DNA of 64,000 nucleotides from NCBI GenBank assembly GCA_963783085.1, contig CAWAMJ010000007.1, positions 186,001-250,000 of the forward strand, read 5' to 3'. The translations under genes were made by a program, and so were the position numbers. Shown one piece after another: positions 27,421 to 35,498 of the stretch (its first letter is position 1; each line of letters begins with the position of its first letter). The notes beneath the pieces were generated by a model. That model made no database searches. It was not told where the DNA came from and saw only the letters and a list, made by a program, of their open reading frames with translations. Source of the DNA: CAVYUC01 sp963783085. Its GTDB lineage: Bacteria; Bacteroidota; Bacteroidia; Bacteroidales; Prolixibacteraceae.

Positions 27421-28250
27421 GTAAGACTTTCTTATTTCTTAGAAGACTTTCTTATTTCTTATTTCTTATTCGATATTTTAGATTTAGAGAAAAAATAAGT
27501 AAGAAATAACAAAATAATAAATGACGAATAACAAAATAAGAAACAGAAGACTTTCTTATTTCTTATTTCTTATTCGGTGTTTTAGATTAAAGAAAAATAA
27601 GTAGGAAATAACACAATAAGAAATAACGAATAACAAAATAAGAAACAGAAGATTTCCTTATTTCTTATTTCTTATTCGATATTTTAGATTTAGAGAAAAA
27701 ATAAGTAGGAAATAACAAAATAAGGAATAAAGAATAACAAAATAAGAAAGGAAAACGGAATGGAGCAGGTAAGATTTTCTTATTTCTTATTTCTTATTCG
27801 ATATTTTAGATTAAAGAAAAGTAAGTAAGAAATAACAAAATAAGGAATAACGAATATCCAATAAGAAAGGAAACAGGAATGGAGGCGGCAAGATTTTCTC
27901 ATTTCTTATTTCTTATTCGATGTTTTAGATTTAGAGAAAAAATAAGTAGGAAATAACACAATAAGAAATCACGAATAACAAAATAAGAAACAGAAGATTT
28001 CCTTATTTTTTATTTCTTATTCGATGTTTTAGATTTAAAGAAAAAATAAGTAGGAAATAACACAATAAGAAATCACGAATAACAAAATAAGAAACAGAAG
28101 ATTTCCTTATTTCTTATTTCTTATTCGATGTTTTAGATTTAAAGGAAAAATAAGTTAAGGAAATAACAAAATAATAAATAACGAATAACAAAATTAGAAA
28201 CAGAAGATTTCCTTATTTCTTATTTCTTATTCGGTGTTTTGGATTTTAGG
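27421..28250 (+). repeat. Right part of AT-rich hairpin repeat array (8 copies)
   Basis: The core TTATTCG is at 27466, 27570, 27672, 27794, 27913, 28017, 28121 and 28227, with spacings of 102-122 bases. Unit types run short, short, intermediate, long, short, short, short. The array begins directly after the four-helix-bundle stop with a partial duplicate arm (CTTTCTTATTTCTTAGAAGACTTTC) and ends about 26 bases before the vorB ATG. Inverted arms as in the left part could form a series of hairpins in the vor transcript. Divergence between units is modest, which implies recent expansion or homogenisation. Confidence 0.9.
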
Positions 28251-28276
28251 AATAAAGTAACATTAAAAAAATAAAA

Positions 28277-29398
28277 ATGGGAGAACTAAGACTAATGAAA
28301 GGAAATGAGGTGCTGGCCGAAGCCGCTATCCGCTGCGGGTGCGACGGCTATTTTGGCTATCCCATTACACCTCAGTCGGAAGTGATGGAAACATTAATGG
28401 CACGCGAGCCCTGGAACGAAACCGGGATGGTTGTTTTGCAGGCCGAAAGCGAAGTGGCTGCCATCAATATGGTTTATGGCGCTGCCGGCTCAGGCAAAAA
28501 AGTGATGACCTCCTCGTCCAGTCCCGGGATAAGTTTAATGGCCGAAGGTATTTCCTATATCGCAGGCGCCGAACTGCCCTGTCTCATTGTAAATGTACAG
28601 CGGGGCGGCCCCGGGCTCGGAACAATTCAACCTTCGCAGGCCGATTATTTTCAGGCAACCAAAGGGGGAGGCCACGGCGATTACAAGTTGATTGTCCTTG
28701 CCCCCGCGTCGGTTCAGGAAATGAACGATTTTGTTGATCTTGGTTTTGAACTGGCCTTTAAATACCGCAATCCGGCAATGATTTTAACCGATGGCGCCAT
28801 CGGGCAAATGATGGAAAAAGTGGAATTGGCCGATTTTAAACCACGCTGGACCAATGAAGCAATAAAGGAAAAATGGGGAAGCTGGGCTACCATTGGAAAA
28901 CCAGGTTCACGCGAACGAAATATCATTACTTCGCTGGAACTGGACTCGGCAAAAATGGAAGCCAACAACCGGCGTTTTCAGTTGAAATACAGGCAGATGG
29001 AAGAGATGGAAAGCCGCTGCGAGATGATTCAGTGTGACGATGCCGAATACATTTTGGTTGCCTTCGGAACATCTTCGCGGGTATGTCAGAAATCGGTGGA
29101 GCTTGCCCGTGCAAAAGGATTGAAAGTGGGGCTAATCCGGCCGGTTACGCTGTTCCCTTTCCCTAAGAAAGCCATTTCTGAAATGGCCGATAAAGTGAAT
29201 GGCTTTTTGTCGGTGGAAATGAATGGCGGACAAATGGTGGAAGATATTAAACTGGCTGTTTATGAATCGGGTAAAAATACCCGGGTTGATTATTTTGGGC
29301 GAATGGGTGGAATTATTCCCACGCCCGAAGAAGTGATAGAAGCATTGGAAGAAAAATTTTCATGGGAGATGGATTATGGAGTTAAAAGATATTATTAA
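28277..29398 (+). CDS. vorB: 2-oxoacid:ferredoxin oxidoreductase alpha subunit (VorB-like)
   Basis: A 373-residue subunit with GNEVLAEAAIRCGCDGYFGYP at the N-terminus, the PITPQSEVME block, VNVQRGGPGLGTIQPSQADYF and the C-terminal SVEMNGGQMVEDIKLAV. These mark the pyrimidine-binding alpha subunit of the Vor/Kor group. The vorA start overlaps its end by 23 bases, so the two are translationally coupled. The substrate (branched-chain or aryl 2-oxoacid, or 2-oxoglutarate) cannot be settled from sequence alone; the context favours aryl pyruvates. Confidence 0.93.
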   Translation: MGELRLMKGNEVLAEAAIRCGCDGYFGYPITPQSEVMETLMAREPWNETGMVVLQAESEVAAINMVYGAAGSGKKVMTSSSSPGISLMAEGISYIAGAELPCLIVNVQRGGPGLGTIQPSQADYFQATKGGGHGDYKLIVLAPASVQEMNDFVDLGFELAFKYRNPAMILTDGAIGQMMEKVELADFKPRWTNEAIKEKWGSWATIGKPGSRERNIITSLELDSAKMEANNRRFQLKYRQMEEMESRCEMIQCDDAEYILVAFGTSSRVCQKSVELARAKGLKVGLIRPVTLFPFPKKAISEMADKVNGFLSVEMNGGQMVEDIKLAVYESGKNTRVDYFGRMGGIIPTPEEVIEALEEKFSWEMDYGVKRYY

Positions 29399-30164
29399 AC
29401 CGGAAAACCTCGTTTACGACAAATCGAAGGTACAAACTGATACCATTATGCACTACTGTCCGGGCTGTTCGCATGGAACGGTGCATAAAGTAATCGCGGA
29501 ACTAATCGAAGAGCTTGAAATTCAGGATAAAACAATTGGAGTTGCACCTGTTGGATGTGCGGTTTTCGCATACAATTATATCGATGTTGACTGGCAGGAA
29601 GCAGCACACGGACGGGCCCCTGCGGTTGCAACCGGTATTGCGCGGTTAAATCCTGAAAAGTTTGTATTTACCTATCAGGGCGACGGCGACCTTGCTTCCA
29701 TAGGTTCGGGTGAAATAATGCACGCCTGCAACCGTGGCGAAAATATCCTTGTTGTGTTTATCAACAACGGAATTTACGGGATGACCGGCGGACAAATGGC
29801 GCCAACCACCCTGGAAGGAATGGTAACATCTACCACGCCGAACGGCAGAAATGTGGAAAGAAACGGATTTCCGCTGAAAATTACTGAATTGATAGCCCAA
29901 CTTCCGGGAACATCGTATGTTACGCGACAGGCGGTTCATAACGCAGCGGCTGTTCGTAAATGTAAACGTGCCATTAAAAAAGGCATTCAAAACGTGCTCA
30001 ATAAAAAAGGGACATCGTTTGTTGAGGTGGTTTCCACATGCAATTCGGGTTGGAAAATGACTCCTGTGGCAGCCAACAAATGGATGGAAGAAAATATGTT
30101 ACCGTATTATCCGCTGGGTGATTTAAAAGACGGTGAGAAAGGGGATAAAATTTCGCGAAACTAA
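29376..30164 (+). CDS. vorA: 2-oxoacid:ferredoxin oxidoreductase beta subunit, TPP-binding (VorA-like)
   Basis: A 262-residue subunit carrying the thiamine diphosphate site: YCPGCSHGTVHK with the cluster-proximal Cys pair, GRAPAVATGIARLNPEKFVF, and the TPP motif GDGDLASIGSGEI ending in NNGIYGMTGGQM. It overlaps vorB by 23 bases and precedes vorC by 11 bases. With vorD and vorB it makes a complete four-subunit enzyme in which electrons pass from TPP to the ferredoxin-like subunit. Confidence 0.94.
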   Translation: MELKDIIKPENLVYDKSKVQTDTIMHYCPGCSHGTVHKVIAELIEELEIQDKTIGVAPVGCAVFAYNYIDVDWQEAAHGRAPAVATGIARLNPEKFVFTYQGDGDLASIGSGEIMHACNRGENILVVFINNGIYGMTGGQMAPTTLEGMVTSTTPNGRNVERNGFPLKITELIAQLPGTSYVTRQAVHNAAAVRKCKRAIKKGIQNVLNKKGTSFVEVVSTCNSGWKMTPVAANKWMEENMLPYYPLGDLKDGEKGDKISRN

Positions 30165-30175
30165 AAAGCAAAAAA

Positions 30176-30727
30176 ATGACTGAAGAAATTATAATTGCCG
30201 GATTTGGCGGACAAGGCGTGCTTTCCATGGGAAAGATTATGGCCTATTCAGGAATTATGGAAAACAAGGAGGTAACCTGGTTCCCGTCGTACGGCCCCGA
30301 AATGCGCGGAGGCACAGCCAATGTAACCGTCATTATCAGCGATACACGCATCAGCTCGCCGATACTGCAACACTTTGATACCGCCATTATTCTGAACCAG
30401 CAAAGCCTGGATAAATTTGAAAAGGCAGTAAAACCTGGCGGTACATTAATTTATGATCCGAATGGAATCATTCATCCGCCAACCCGCACCGACATTAATA
30501 TTTACAGAGTGGAAGGAACAAAAACAGCCGTTGAAATGGGAAATCCAAAAGTATTTAACATGATTGTATTTGGCTGTTTTCTGAAAGCACGGCCAATCCT
30601 GTCGCTCGATAATGTGGAAAAAGGATTGGAAAAGTCGCTGCCCGAGCGCTACCACAAACTGATCCCGCTCAACCTGGAAGCCATAAAAAAAGGACAGGAA
30701 ATTGTACAAACCATGCAGATGGTTTAG
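30176..30727 (+). CDS. vorC: 2-oxoacid:ferredoxin oxidoreductase gamma subunit (VorC-like)
   Basis: A 183-residue CoA-binding gamma subunit: IIAGFGGQGVLSMGKIMAYSG at the start, TWFPSYGPEMRGGTANVTVI in the middle, and DTAIILNQQSLDKFEKAVKPGG. It is the last gene of the operon and is followed by a hairpin terminator. The size is normal. Confidence 0.94.
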   Translation: MTEEIIIAGFGGQGVLSMGKIMAYSGIMENKEVTWFPSYGPEMRGGTANVTVIISDTRISSPILQHFDTAIILNQQSLDKFEKAVKPGGTLIYDPNGIIHPPTRTDINIYRVEGTKTAVEMGNPKVFNMIVFGCFLKARPILSLDNVEKGLEKSLPERYHKLIPLNLEAIKKGQEIVQTMQMV

Positions 30728-30750
30728 TAATAAAAACAAATAAACTTCAT

Positions 30751-30779
30751 AAGCTCTTTCGAAACCGGAAGAGCTTTTT
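30751..30779 (+). terminator. Terminator of the vor operon
   Basis: An 8-bp stem AAGCTCTT/AAGAGCTT around TCGAAACCGG is followed by a T run, 24 bases after the vorC stop codon. Confidence 0.82.
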
Positions 30780-30821
30780 ATTTTGCTGAGAAAACAAAAT
30801 CGTACTAAATACTCGATCTTT

Positions 30822-31055
30822 TTAAATCAGATCGATTTCCTTTGCCAGCGAATAATCTTTTTCAGTGATTTTTCCTGCATCATGCGTAGTAAGCGAAACT
30901 TTTACTTTTTTGTAGGAATGTATCAGAATATCAGGGTGATGATTTGCCTTGTTTGCCAGTGGTACAATTTTCTGTACAAAATCTGCTGCCTCCGAAAAAT
31001 CTGAAAATTCAAACTCGCGCACCAGATGATCGCCTTCTTTTTCCCAATTCATCAT
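30822..31055 (-). CDS. phhB: 4a-hydroxytetrahydrobiopterin dehydratase
   Basis: A 77-residue pterin-4a-carbinolamine dehydratase. The family signature is complete: NKANHHPDILIHSYKKVKV, then LTTHDAGKITEKDYSLAKEID. The enzyme recycles the pterin cofactor of aromatic amino acid hydroxylases, although some homologues have other roles. No hydroxylase gene is nearby. It converges with the vor operon. It is slightly shorter than typical 95-110 residue members, missing some N-terminal sequence. Confidence 0.88.
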   Translation of the reverse strand: MMNWEKEGDHLVREFEFSDFSEAADFVQKIVPLANKANHHPDILIHSYKKVKVSLTTHDAGKITEKDYSLAKEIDLI

Positions 31056-31184
31056 GTTAATTTTTTAATGAATAAATAATTGATACGGAAATCCGTTTCG
31101 TTAAAGTAACAAAGCAGGACAAACGACAGTTCAGGAAAAAACGGACGGATAAATCATTTCTTTAAAGTTGCCTTTCCGAAAAAT

Positions 31185-31388
31185 TTATTTTTTGTGTTTT
31201 TTTCTTGCCCAGCGCCGGTAAAGCACAAAAACGATCACCAAAAGAATGGGTAAAACAACAAAAAGGACAATGTTTAACGGAGTAATTTCCACCGGCTCGG
31301 GTTCGGGTGGCGGATACATATCGGGCGTTTGTGCAAATGAAAATACCGGCAGTATTGAAAACACCAAACCTAAAATCTTTTTTTTCAT
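31185..31388 (-). CDS. Small membrane protein of unknown function
   Basis: From the ATG at 31388 the product is 67 residues; an upstream in-frame ATG (31430) adds a polar tail before the signal sequence and is less likely. It has a signal-like N-terminus (KKKILGLVFSILPVFSFAQ), a Pro/Glu stretch (PPPEPEPVEITP), one transmembrane helix (IVLFVVLPILLVIVFVLY) and a basic tail. Not recognised. It is divergent from the ECF sigma gene. Confidence 0.6.
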   Translation of the reverse strand: MKKKILGLVFSILPVFSFAQTPDMYPPPEPEPVEITPLNIVLFVVLPILLVIVFVLYRRWARKKHKK

Positions 31389-31501
31389 TTTTGCAGGACT
31401 TTTATTCGTTTTCACTACCTCTTTAAGCAATCGACAAGGCAGGTTTGTTCAGTTTTTCGGCAACAGGCCGGTGTAGCTGACAGTTTTATTTTTGATATTC
31501 G

Positions 31502-31533
31502 TTTGTAATAATTTCCGGTTAAAGTGTACTTTG
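31502..31533 (+). promoter_or_regulatory. Candidate -33/-7 promoter for the ECF sigma gene
   Basis: TTTG at 31502-31505 and TACTTTG at 31527-31533 are separated by 21 bases. This is close to the Bacteroidota TTTG and TAnnTTTG elements (one base short in the -7 box), and 18 bases lie between it and the ATG. Confidence 0.4.
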
Positions 31534-31551
31534 TAATAAAAACAAGGAACA

Positions 31552-32058
31552 ATGACCGATCCGAAAGAAGATTTTCTTGAAATATTAGCGGATTACCAGG
31601 GGATTTTGCACCGGGTAAACCTGGTTTATTTCAGGAGTGAATCGGACCGGAAAGACAATTTTCAGGAAATTGTTTACCAGTTGTGGAAATCATATTCAAA
31701 CCTCCGCAACCGGGAAAGCATCGGGTCATGGATTTATGCGGTTTCGATAAATACATCGATTTCAAAACTGAAAAAAGACAAACGCATTGAATATCGTGAT
31801 AATTTGCCGGAACTGACCGACGGCAGTAATGTAGCTGAAGAATATTCGGGAAGCGAATCATTGAAAATGCTGCTTACCGCCATTCATCAACTCGAGGAAG
31901 TTGACAAACTGCTGATGTTACTTTACCTCGAGGAAAAAACGTACGAAGAAATGTCTGAAATTATGGGCATTACAAAATCAAATGTTGGCGCACGGATAAA
32001 TCGGGCAAAGAATAAACTGAAAAAACAATTTAAATCATTCGGCCATGCAAAGCGATGA
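31552..32058 (+). CDS. RNA polymerase ECF sigma factor
   Basis: A 168-residue sigma-70 family factor. Region 2 is near DNFQEIVYQLWKSYSNLRNRESIGSWIYAVSINTS, and region 4 is a helix-turn-helix: EVDKLLMLLYLEEKTYEEMSEIMG followed by ITKSNVGARINRAKNKLKKQ. The stop codon overlaps the start of the next gene by 14 bases; that gene encodes a membrane protein and is probably its anti-sigma or regulatory partner. The regulon is not visible. Confidence 0.92.
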   Translation: MTDPKEDFLEILADYQGILHRVNLVYFRSESDRKDNFQEIVYQLWKSYSNLRNRESIGSWIYAVSINTSISKLKKDKRIEYRDNLPELTDGSNVAEEYSGSESLKMLLTAIHQLEEVDKLLMLLYLEEKTYEEMSEIMGITKSNVGARINRAKNKLKKQFKSFGHAKR

Positions 32059-32647
32059 ATTTCAGAAAGAATGGAAAAAACTGGATACAGAAATCCAATT
32101 CAAACCAAAAGAAGAATTGCGAAAAGTCCTGGAAAAGAAAATCCGCCAAACCATGAACAGGTTTTATTTTTTCGGTCTGCTTTCGGTAATTATAAGCGCC
32201 GGTGTTCTTGTTTTTTTACTGATTACAGCGCTGAACCGCAGCGACATCTGGTATCGGTTAAATAATCTGTTAATCGGACTTCTGGTATTGATTTCCCTCA
32301 TTGGCACATTTTGGTCGTGGAACAAAATGCGAAGCAACAAAAACAATCTATCATTAAAAAACTGGCTCGAACAACGGATATTTTGGCTGAAAAAGTGGAT
32401 TAACAGGAGTTTTGTATGGTACGTTTTGCCGGTTTTTATTTTGCTTACGATGTTGGCGATCAACGTCTACTACGAAGATAGACGATATCTCGATGTGTTT
32501 ACTGATGAAGAAACCATGTGGGGCCTGCTTTTCGGGTTTTTGGCTGCGATGTTTGTTTCTGTTCTTGGTATACGGAAAACCCGAAAATACCAGCGCCGGC
32601 AATTACACGAACTGGAGGAACTGCATCAAAAACTTGAAAAAGATTAA
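32045..32647 (+). CDS. Membrane protein, likely partner of the ECF sigma factor
   Basis: A 200-residue protein with a cytoplasmic-looking N-terminal region (EFQKEWKKLDTEIQFKPKEELRK), four transmembrane helices (for example FYFFGLLSVIISAGVLVFLLI and VWYVLPVFILLTMLAINVYY) and a charged coiled-coil-like C-terminus (LHELEELHQKLEKD). No zinc-binding anti-sigma motif is seen. The 14-base overlap with the sigma gene implies coupled translation and an anti-sigma-like role (inference). It converges on the FemAB gene with a 4-base overlap. Confidence 0.68.
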   Translation: MQSDEFQKEWKKLDTEIQFKPKEELRKVLEKKIRQTMNRFYFFGLLSVIISAGVLVFLLITALNRSDIWYRLNNLLIGLLVLISLIGTFWSWNKMRSNKNNLSLKNWLEQRIFWLKKWINRSFVWYVLPVFILLTMLAINVYYEDRRYLDVFTDEETMWGLLFGFLAAMFVSVLGIRKTRKYQRRQLHELEELHQKLEKD

Positions 32648-33759
32648 TTCGCGTGATAACTTTGGTTATTAACCTCCTGTGCTCTGAAAGCAGGATAAAG
32701 TTCATGGTTAAACGGATAATCCCAGCAACCCATGCGGTGGAAAAAATGTCCGCCAAATCCTTTTTTGAAGCGGTTGAGCCCGTACAACGGATGCCCGGCA
32801 TTGGCGTTTGGAGCGGTGCCGAACATATCATATTCTTCACATCCTGCTTCCCGGGCCATACGAATAGCTTCCCATTGAACCGCATAAGTTGCCATCAGGT
32901 TTCGTTTAACACCGGAAGAAGCTCCATATAAATAGGTTCCGCGTTTTTTTGATAACAACAGGAACATTCCCGCCAGGAATTCACCATCCTGTTCAGCCAG
33001 CAACAGGTGGGGTTGAACATCATGCCGGTCACGATTTTCCAGTACAACACGAAATCCTTCCTCGGGATGTAGGGTAATGTTGTTTCTCGATGCTGTTTCG
33101 CTGTACAATTTATACCAGGTTGCAAGGTGTTCCATTCCATAACTTTGTACGCGTACCCCTTTACGCTGAGAAAGCCGGATGTTGTAACGGGTTTTGGGTT
33201 TCATTTTTTGCAGTAGCTGATCACTGCTTTGGTTCAGGTTAAGAAAAATAGTGTTGGAAGGCAGGATGTCGGTGGGGCTTTTTATCAGATTCCAGTTTTG
33301 CGTATTGAAATTCACCCTGAATTCCTGGCTCCGCATCGATGGCGGGCCCATCCAGTTGCCGTTGCTGTCATAAAAATCATCGTCGCGGGCCCACTGGTTT
33401 TCCCAGTGCAGGTCGTACCGGACCAGCAGGCAATTTTGCGGCAGGTAAGAGCGCATCGCTTCCGATAGTTCCTCGAGAAACAACCCGTGGTTTTCAGATT
33501 CAGGTTCATCCAGCGGTCCGTAAGGAACATAAGCAAAACAATAGTTTGCATCCACATATTGCAAAAGAACCAGTATATCACGATTTACTGCTTTTTTCCC
33601 TTTTTGGGCCGGCGAAAGCATATCGTCTGAAACGGTATAACGAAAAGCCAGCGGTTCCATTCCCTGCCGGTTTTTTACGTTCGCCCAAAACGAAGTTTGC
33701 TGCGGGATTTTTGCTGGCTGAAGTTCCTGTATGTCTTTTGTTTCGATTGTACAATGCAT
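32644..33759 (-). CDS. FemAB/FemX-like peptidyl-aminoacyl transferase (GNAT fold)
   Basis: A 371-residue protein with the FemAB pattern: QTSFWANVKNRQGMEPLAFRY at the start, KPKTRYNIRLSQRKGVRV in the middle, and YDMFGTAPNANAGHPLYGLNRFKKGFG at the C-terminal GNAT half. Homologues add amino acids to lipid II in peptidoglycan bridges, or have related transferase roles. A direct bridge in this phylum is unusual, so the substrate remains open. Its stop overlaps the convergent gene by 4 bases. Confidence 0.85.
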   Translation of the reverse strand: MHCTIETKDIQELQPAKIPQQTSFWANVKNRQGMEPLAFRYTVSDDMLSPAQKGKKAVNRDILVLLQYVDANYCFAYVPYGPLDEPESENHGLFLEELSEAMRSYLPQNCLLVRYDLHWENQWARDDDFYDSNGNWMGPPSMRSQEFRVNFNTQNWNLIKSPTDILPSNTIFLNLNQSSDQLLQKMKPKTRYNIRLSQRKGVRVQSYGMEHLATWYKLYSETASRNNITLHPEEGFRVVLENRDRHDVQPHLLLAEQDGEFLAGMFLLLSKKRGTYLYGASSGVKRNLMATYAVQWEAIRMAREAGCEEYDMFGTAPNANAGHPLYGLNRFKKGFGGHFFHRMGCWDYPFNHELYPAFRAQEVNNQSYHAN

Positions 33760-33832
33760 ATTCCATCTGATTTTTCAAGGGTGCAAAATTAACAAGTTGC
33801 TGATAACGTGCAAATTATCCTTTTTCCGGAAC

Positions 33833-33860
33833 AAAAAAAACGCCCGGCAAAACCCGAACG
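33833..33860 (-). terminator. Rho-independent terminator on the minus strand
   Basis: On the minus strand the stem CGTTCGG/CCGGGCG (two G-T pairs) with loop GTTTTG is followed by eight T. It ends the thiamine-binding/methyltransferase transcript upstream of FemAB. A second inverted repeat, GGTATCC/GGATACC, lies just before it. Confidence 0.78.
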
Positions 33861-33971
33861 CGTGCCGGTATCCAGCGACTGCCAGCGGATACCTGTTCAT
33901 GTTAAATTTTTTAAAAGAATTGCACGAACAAACCTCTTTCCGAAGAATTGCGGATCGCCTGGAGAGAGAAC

Positions 33972-34211
33972 TTAAACCGGACAGGCGTTTGAAATCCGGA
34001 TATTAAATATCGAAGGATATTCTCTCATAAGCTCATCCATTGAATCAGTGAGCAATTTCATAATATCGTGGTAATCACCGGTGAGGATTGTGCTCATTTT
34101 TCCGGTTTCAATGGTAATATCCGCTTTTGCCAGAGCTTGAATAAATTGTTCAACGGGTGTTGAATAATCGTTGGTTAGCGGATAATAGCTTATCTCAGCA
34201 GTTATTATCAT
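33972..34211 (-). CDS. Thiamine-binding/YKOF-MTH1187-family protein
   Basis: A 79-residue protein with the ferredoxin-like MTH1187/YkoF pattern: IITAEISYYPLTNDYSTPVEQF, then KADITIETGKMSTILTGDYHDIMK. Members bind thiamine or pyrimidine-like ligands. It starts in an ATGA overlap with the methyltransferase gene, so the two are coupled. No thiamine biosynthesis gene is adjacent. Confidence 0.8.
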   Translation of the reverse strand: MIITAEISYYPLTNDYSTPVEQFIQALAKADITIETGKMSTILTGDYHDIMKLLTDSMDELMREYPSIFNIRISNACPV

Positions 34212-34846
34212 AATTTATTTTTTTGTGCAAGAATTCCCATAAAAACCGGTTCTTCGTTGGTCCAATCGTCAGTAATGGTAAAATCCGGTTTCAGGTATAC
34301 GCCGGTTTCTATCCGCTGAATTTTAAATTTGCCAAGTAACTGTTTTATTTCATCCAGTGTGAAAAACCTGCCATTTTTAAAGACTTCATCGTTTTCTTTA
34401 TTCAGGCCGATTACTGATTTTTTGTTCAGGCAACCTAAAAGCAGCCAGCCGTCTGTTTTGAGTATGCGGTAAATTTCATCAATCACTTTTTCGGGATTGG
34501 TGGTAAATTCCAGCATAGTTACTGAAGCAACAACGTTAAAACTTTCGTTGGGAAAGGGGAGGTTTGCTGAATCGGCATGTTCAAAAACGGCATGAATATC
34601 CTTGCTTTTGGCAAGGTTCAACATTGGCTCCGAAACATCAGTCGCAATAACATCAAAACCTTTTTCAACGAAATAGCTTGTCCAGTGGCCGGTACCGCAA
34701 CCCAGTTCCAGCATTTCATCCTTTTCAATTTCTTCCAGCAGTTTATCGAACATTTTCTTTTCGGTTTGGTCAATCTTTTTACCAAAACCGGTTTGGTAAT
34801 AATCATCGTAACGGCCGGCAACGTCCGGGTTCTGAAATACGTTCAT
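34208..34846 (-). CDS. Class I SAM-dependent methyltransferase
   Basis: A 212-residue protein with the SAM-binding glycine motif MLELGCGTGHWTSYF (about 42-56), the acidic second strand VIATDVSEPMLNLAKS, and VVASVTMLEFTTNPEKVI as motif for the later strand. It belongs to the ubiE/Methyltransf_11 type. The substrate is unknown. It overlaps the thiamine-binding-protein gene by four bases. Confidence 0.88.
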   Translation of the reverse strand: MNVFQNPDVAGRYDDYYQTGFGKKIDQTEKKMFDKLLEEIEKDEMLELGCGTGHWTSYFVEKGFDVIATDVSEPMLNLAKSKDIHAVFEHADSANLPFPNESFNVVASVTMLEFTTNPEKVIDEIYRILKTDGWLLLGCLNKKSVIGLNKENDEVFKNGRFFTLDEIKQLLGKFKIQRIETGVYLKPDFTITDDWTNEEPVFMGILAQKNKL

Positions 34847-34954
34847 ATTGTAATCATTTTCATTTTAGCGAAACAGCGCCAAATAAAACAATCTTCTGTG
34901 CAACTGCCAAATAAAATTTTTGGTTGCCGAAGCACGGCTCAGATCATAACAAAT

Positions 34955-35443
34955 TCAATGGATACCGGGTGAAGGATCTGTGGAGGGGAGGACATTTTTC
35001 TTTTGTGTATTTCTTCTTAAACCAATCAGCACGGCAACACAAATCGCAAGCATCGCGATGGTTAATGTGAGTAACAGGAATGTGATGACTCCTTCGGCAA
35101 AAGCAGATCCTTCGCGGCCTTCGGCAGCCACTGCCAACATTTTTCCGGCGTTAAACACTGCGGCAATCAAAATGCCAAACCAGTTTGCAAATGTTCCGTA
35201 TACCGCCAGCCAAAACGTGATTTTTAACCAGCGAACCGATAAATCGATTTTGTGCCAAATTAAACCAAGAAGCACTAGAAATATGCCGTTTATGATTCCT
35301 TCCATGTGGCTCGACAAACCCATTCGGGGATTGGCCAGCACCGGCACTATCAATCCCACAACCAGTCCCAGCAAAAAAAGAAGCATTCCAAGAAATATCA
35401 GTTGGTTCGATTGCTGTTTTTTAAGTTTCCTGATTTTAATCAT
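34955..35443 (-). CDS. Hydroxylaminobenzene mutase-like membrane protein
   Basis: From the ATG at 35443 it is 162 residues; an earlier in-frame ATG (35494) adds a tail with no obvious role. Four hydrophobic segments are present. The first two carry LGMLLFLLGLVVGLIVPVLA and NPRMGLSSHMEGIINGIFL, the pattern of the HabA/HabB hydroxylaminobenzene mutase family. Those enzymes rearrange hydroxylaminobenzene to aminophenol. With only family resemblance, the true substrate here is uncertain. Confidence 0.7.
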   Translation of the reverse strand: MIKIRKLKKQQSNQLIFLGMLLFLLGLVVGLIVPVLANPRMGLSSHMEGIINGIFLVLLGLIWHKIDLSVRWLKITFWLAVYGTFANWFGILIAAVFNAGKMLAVAAEGREGSAFAEGVITFLLLTLTIAMLAICVAVLIGLRRNTQKKNVLPSTDPSPGIH

Positions 35444-35498
35444 GACGAAGTAATTTTCAGGTAAGTTATGAATAAACCGGTAAAAAATATCCATCTGC

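Noticed and set aside
26551..28250. Possible CRISPR array between vorD and vorB
   Set aside because: Units are contiguous imperfect repeats without unique spacers, with long inverted arms and no cas gene nearby.
33731..34006. A 91-residue plus-strand ORF
   Set aside because: It overlaps the FemAB start and crosses a strong minus-strand terminator and the end of the thiamine-binding gene; no domain or plausible start.
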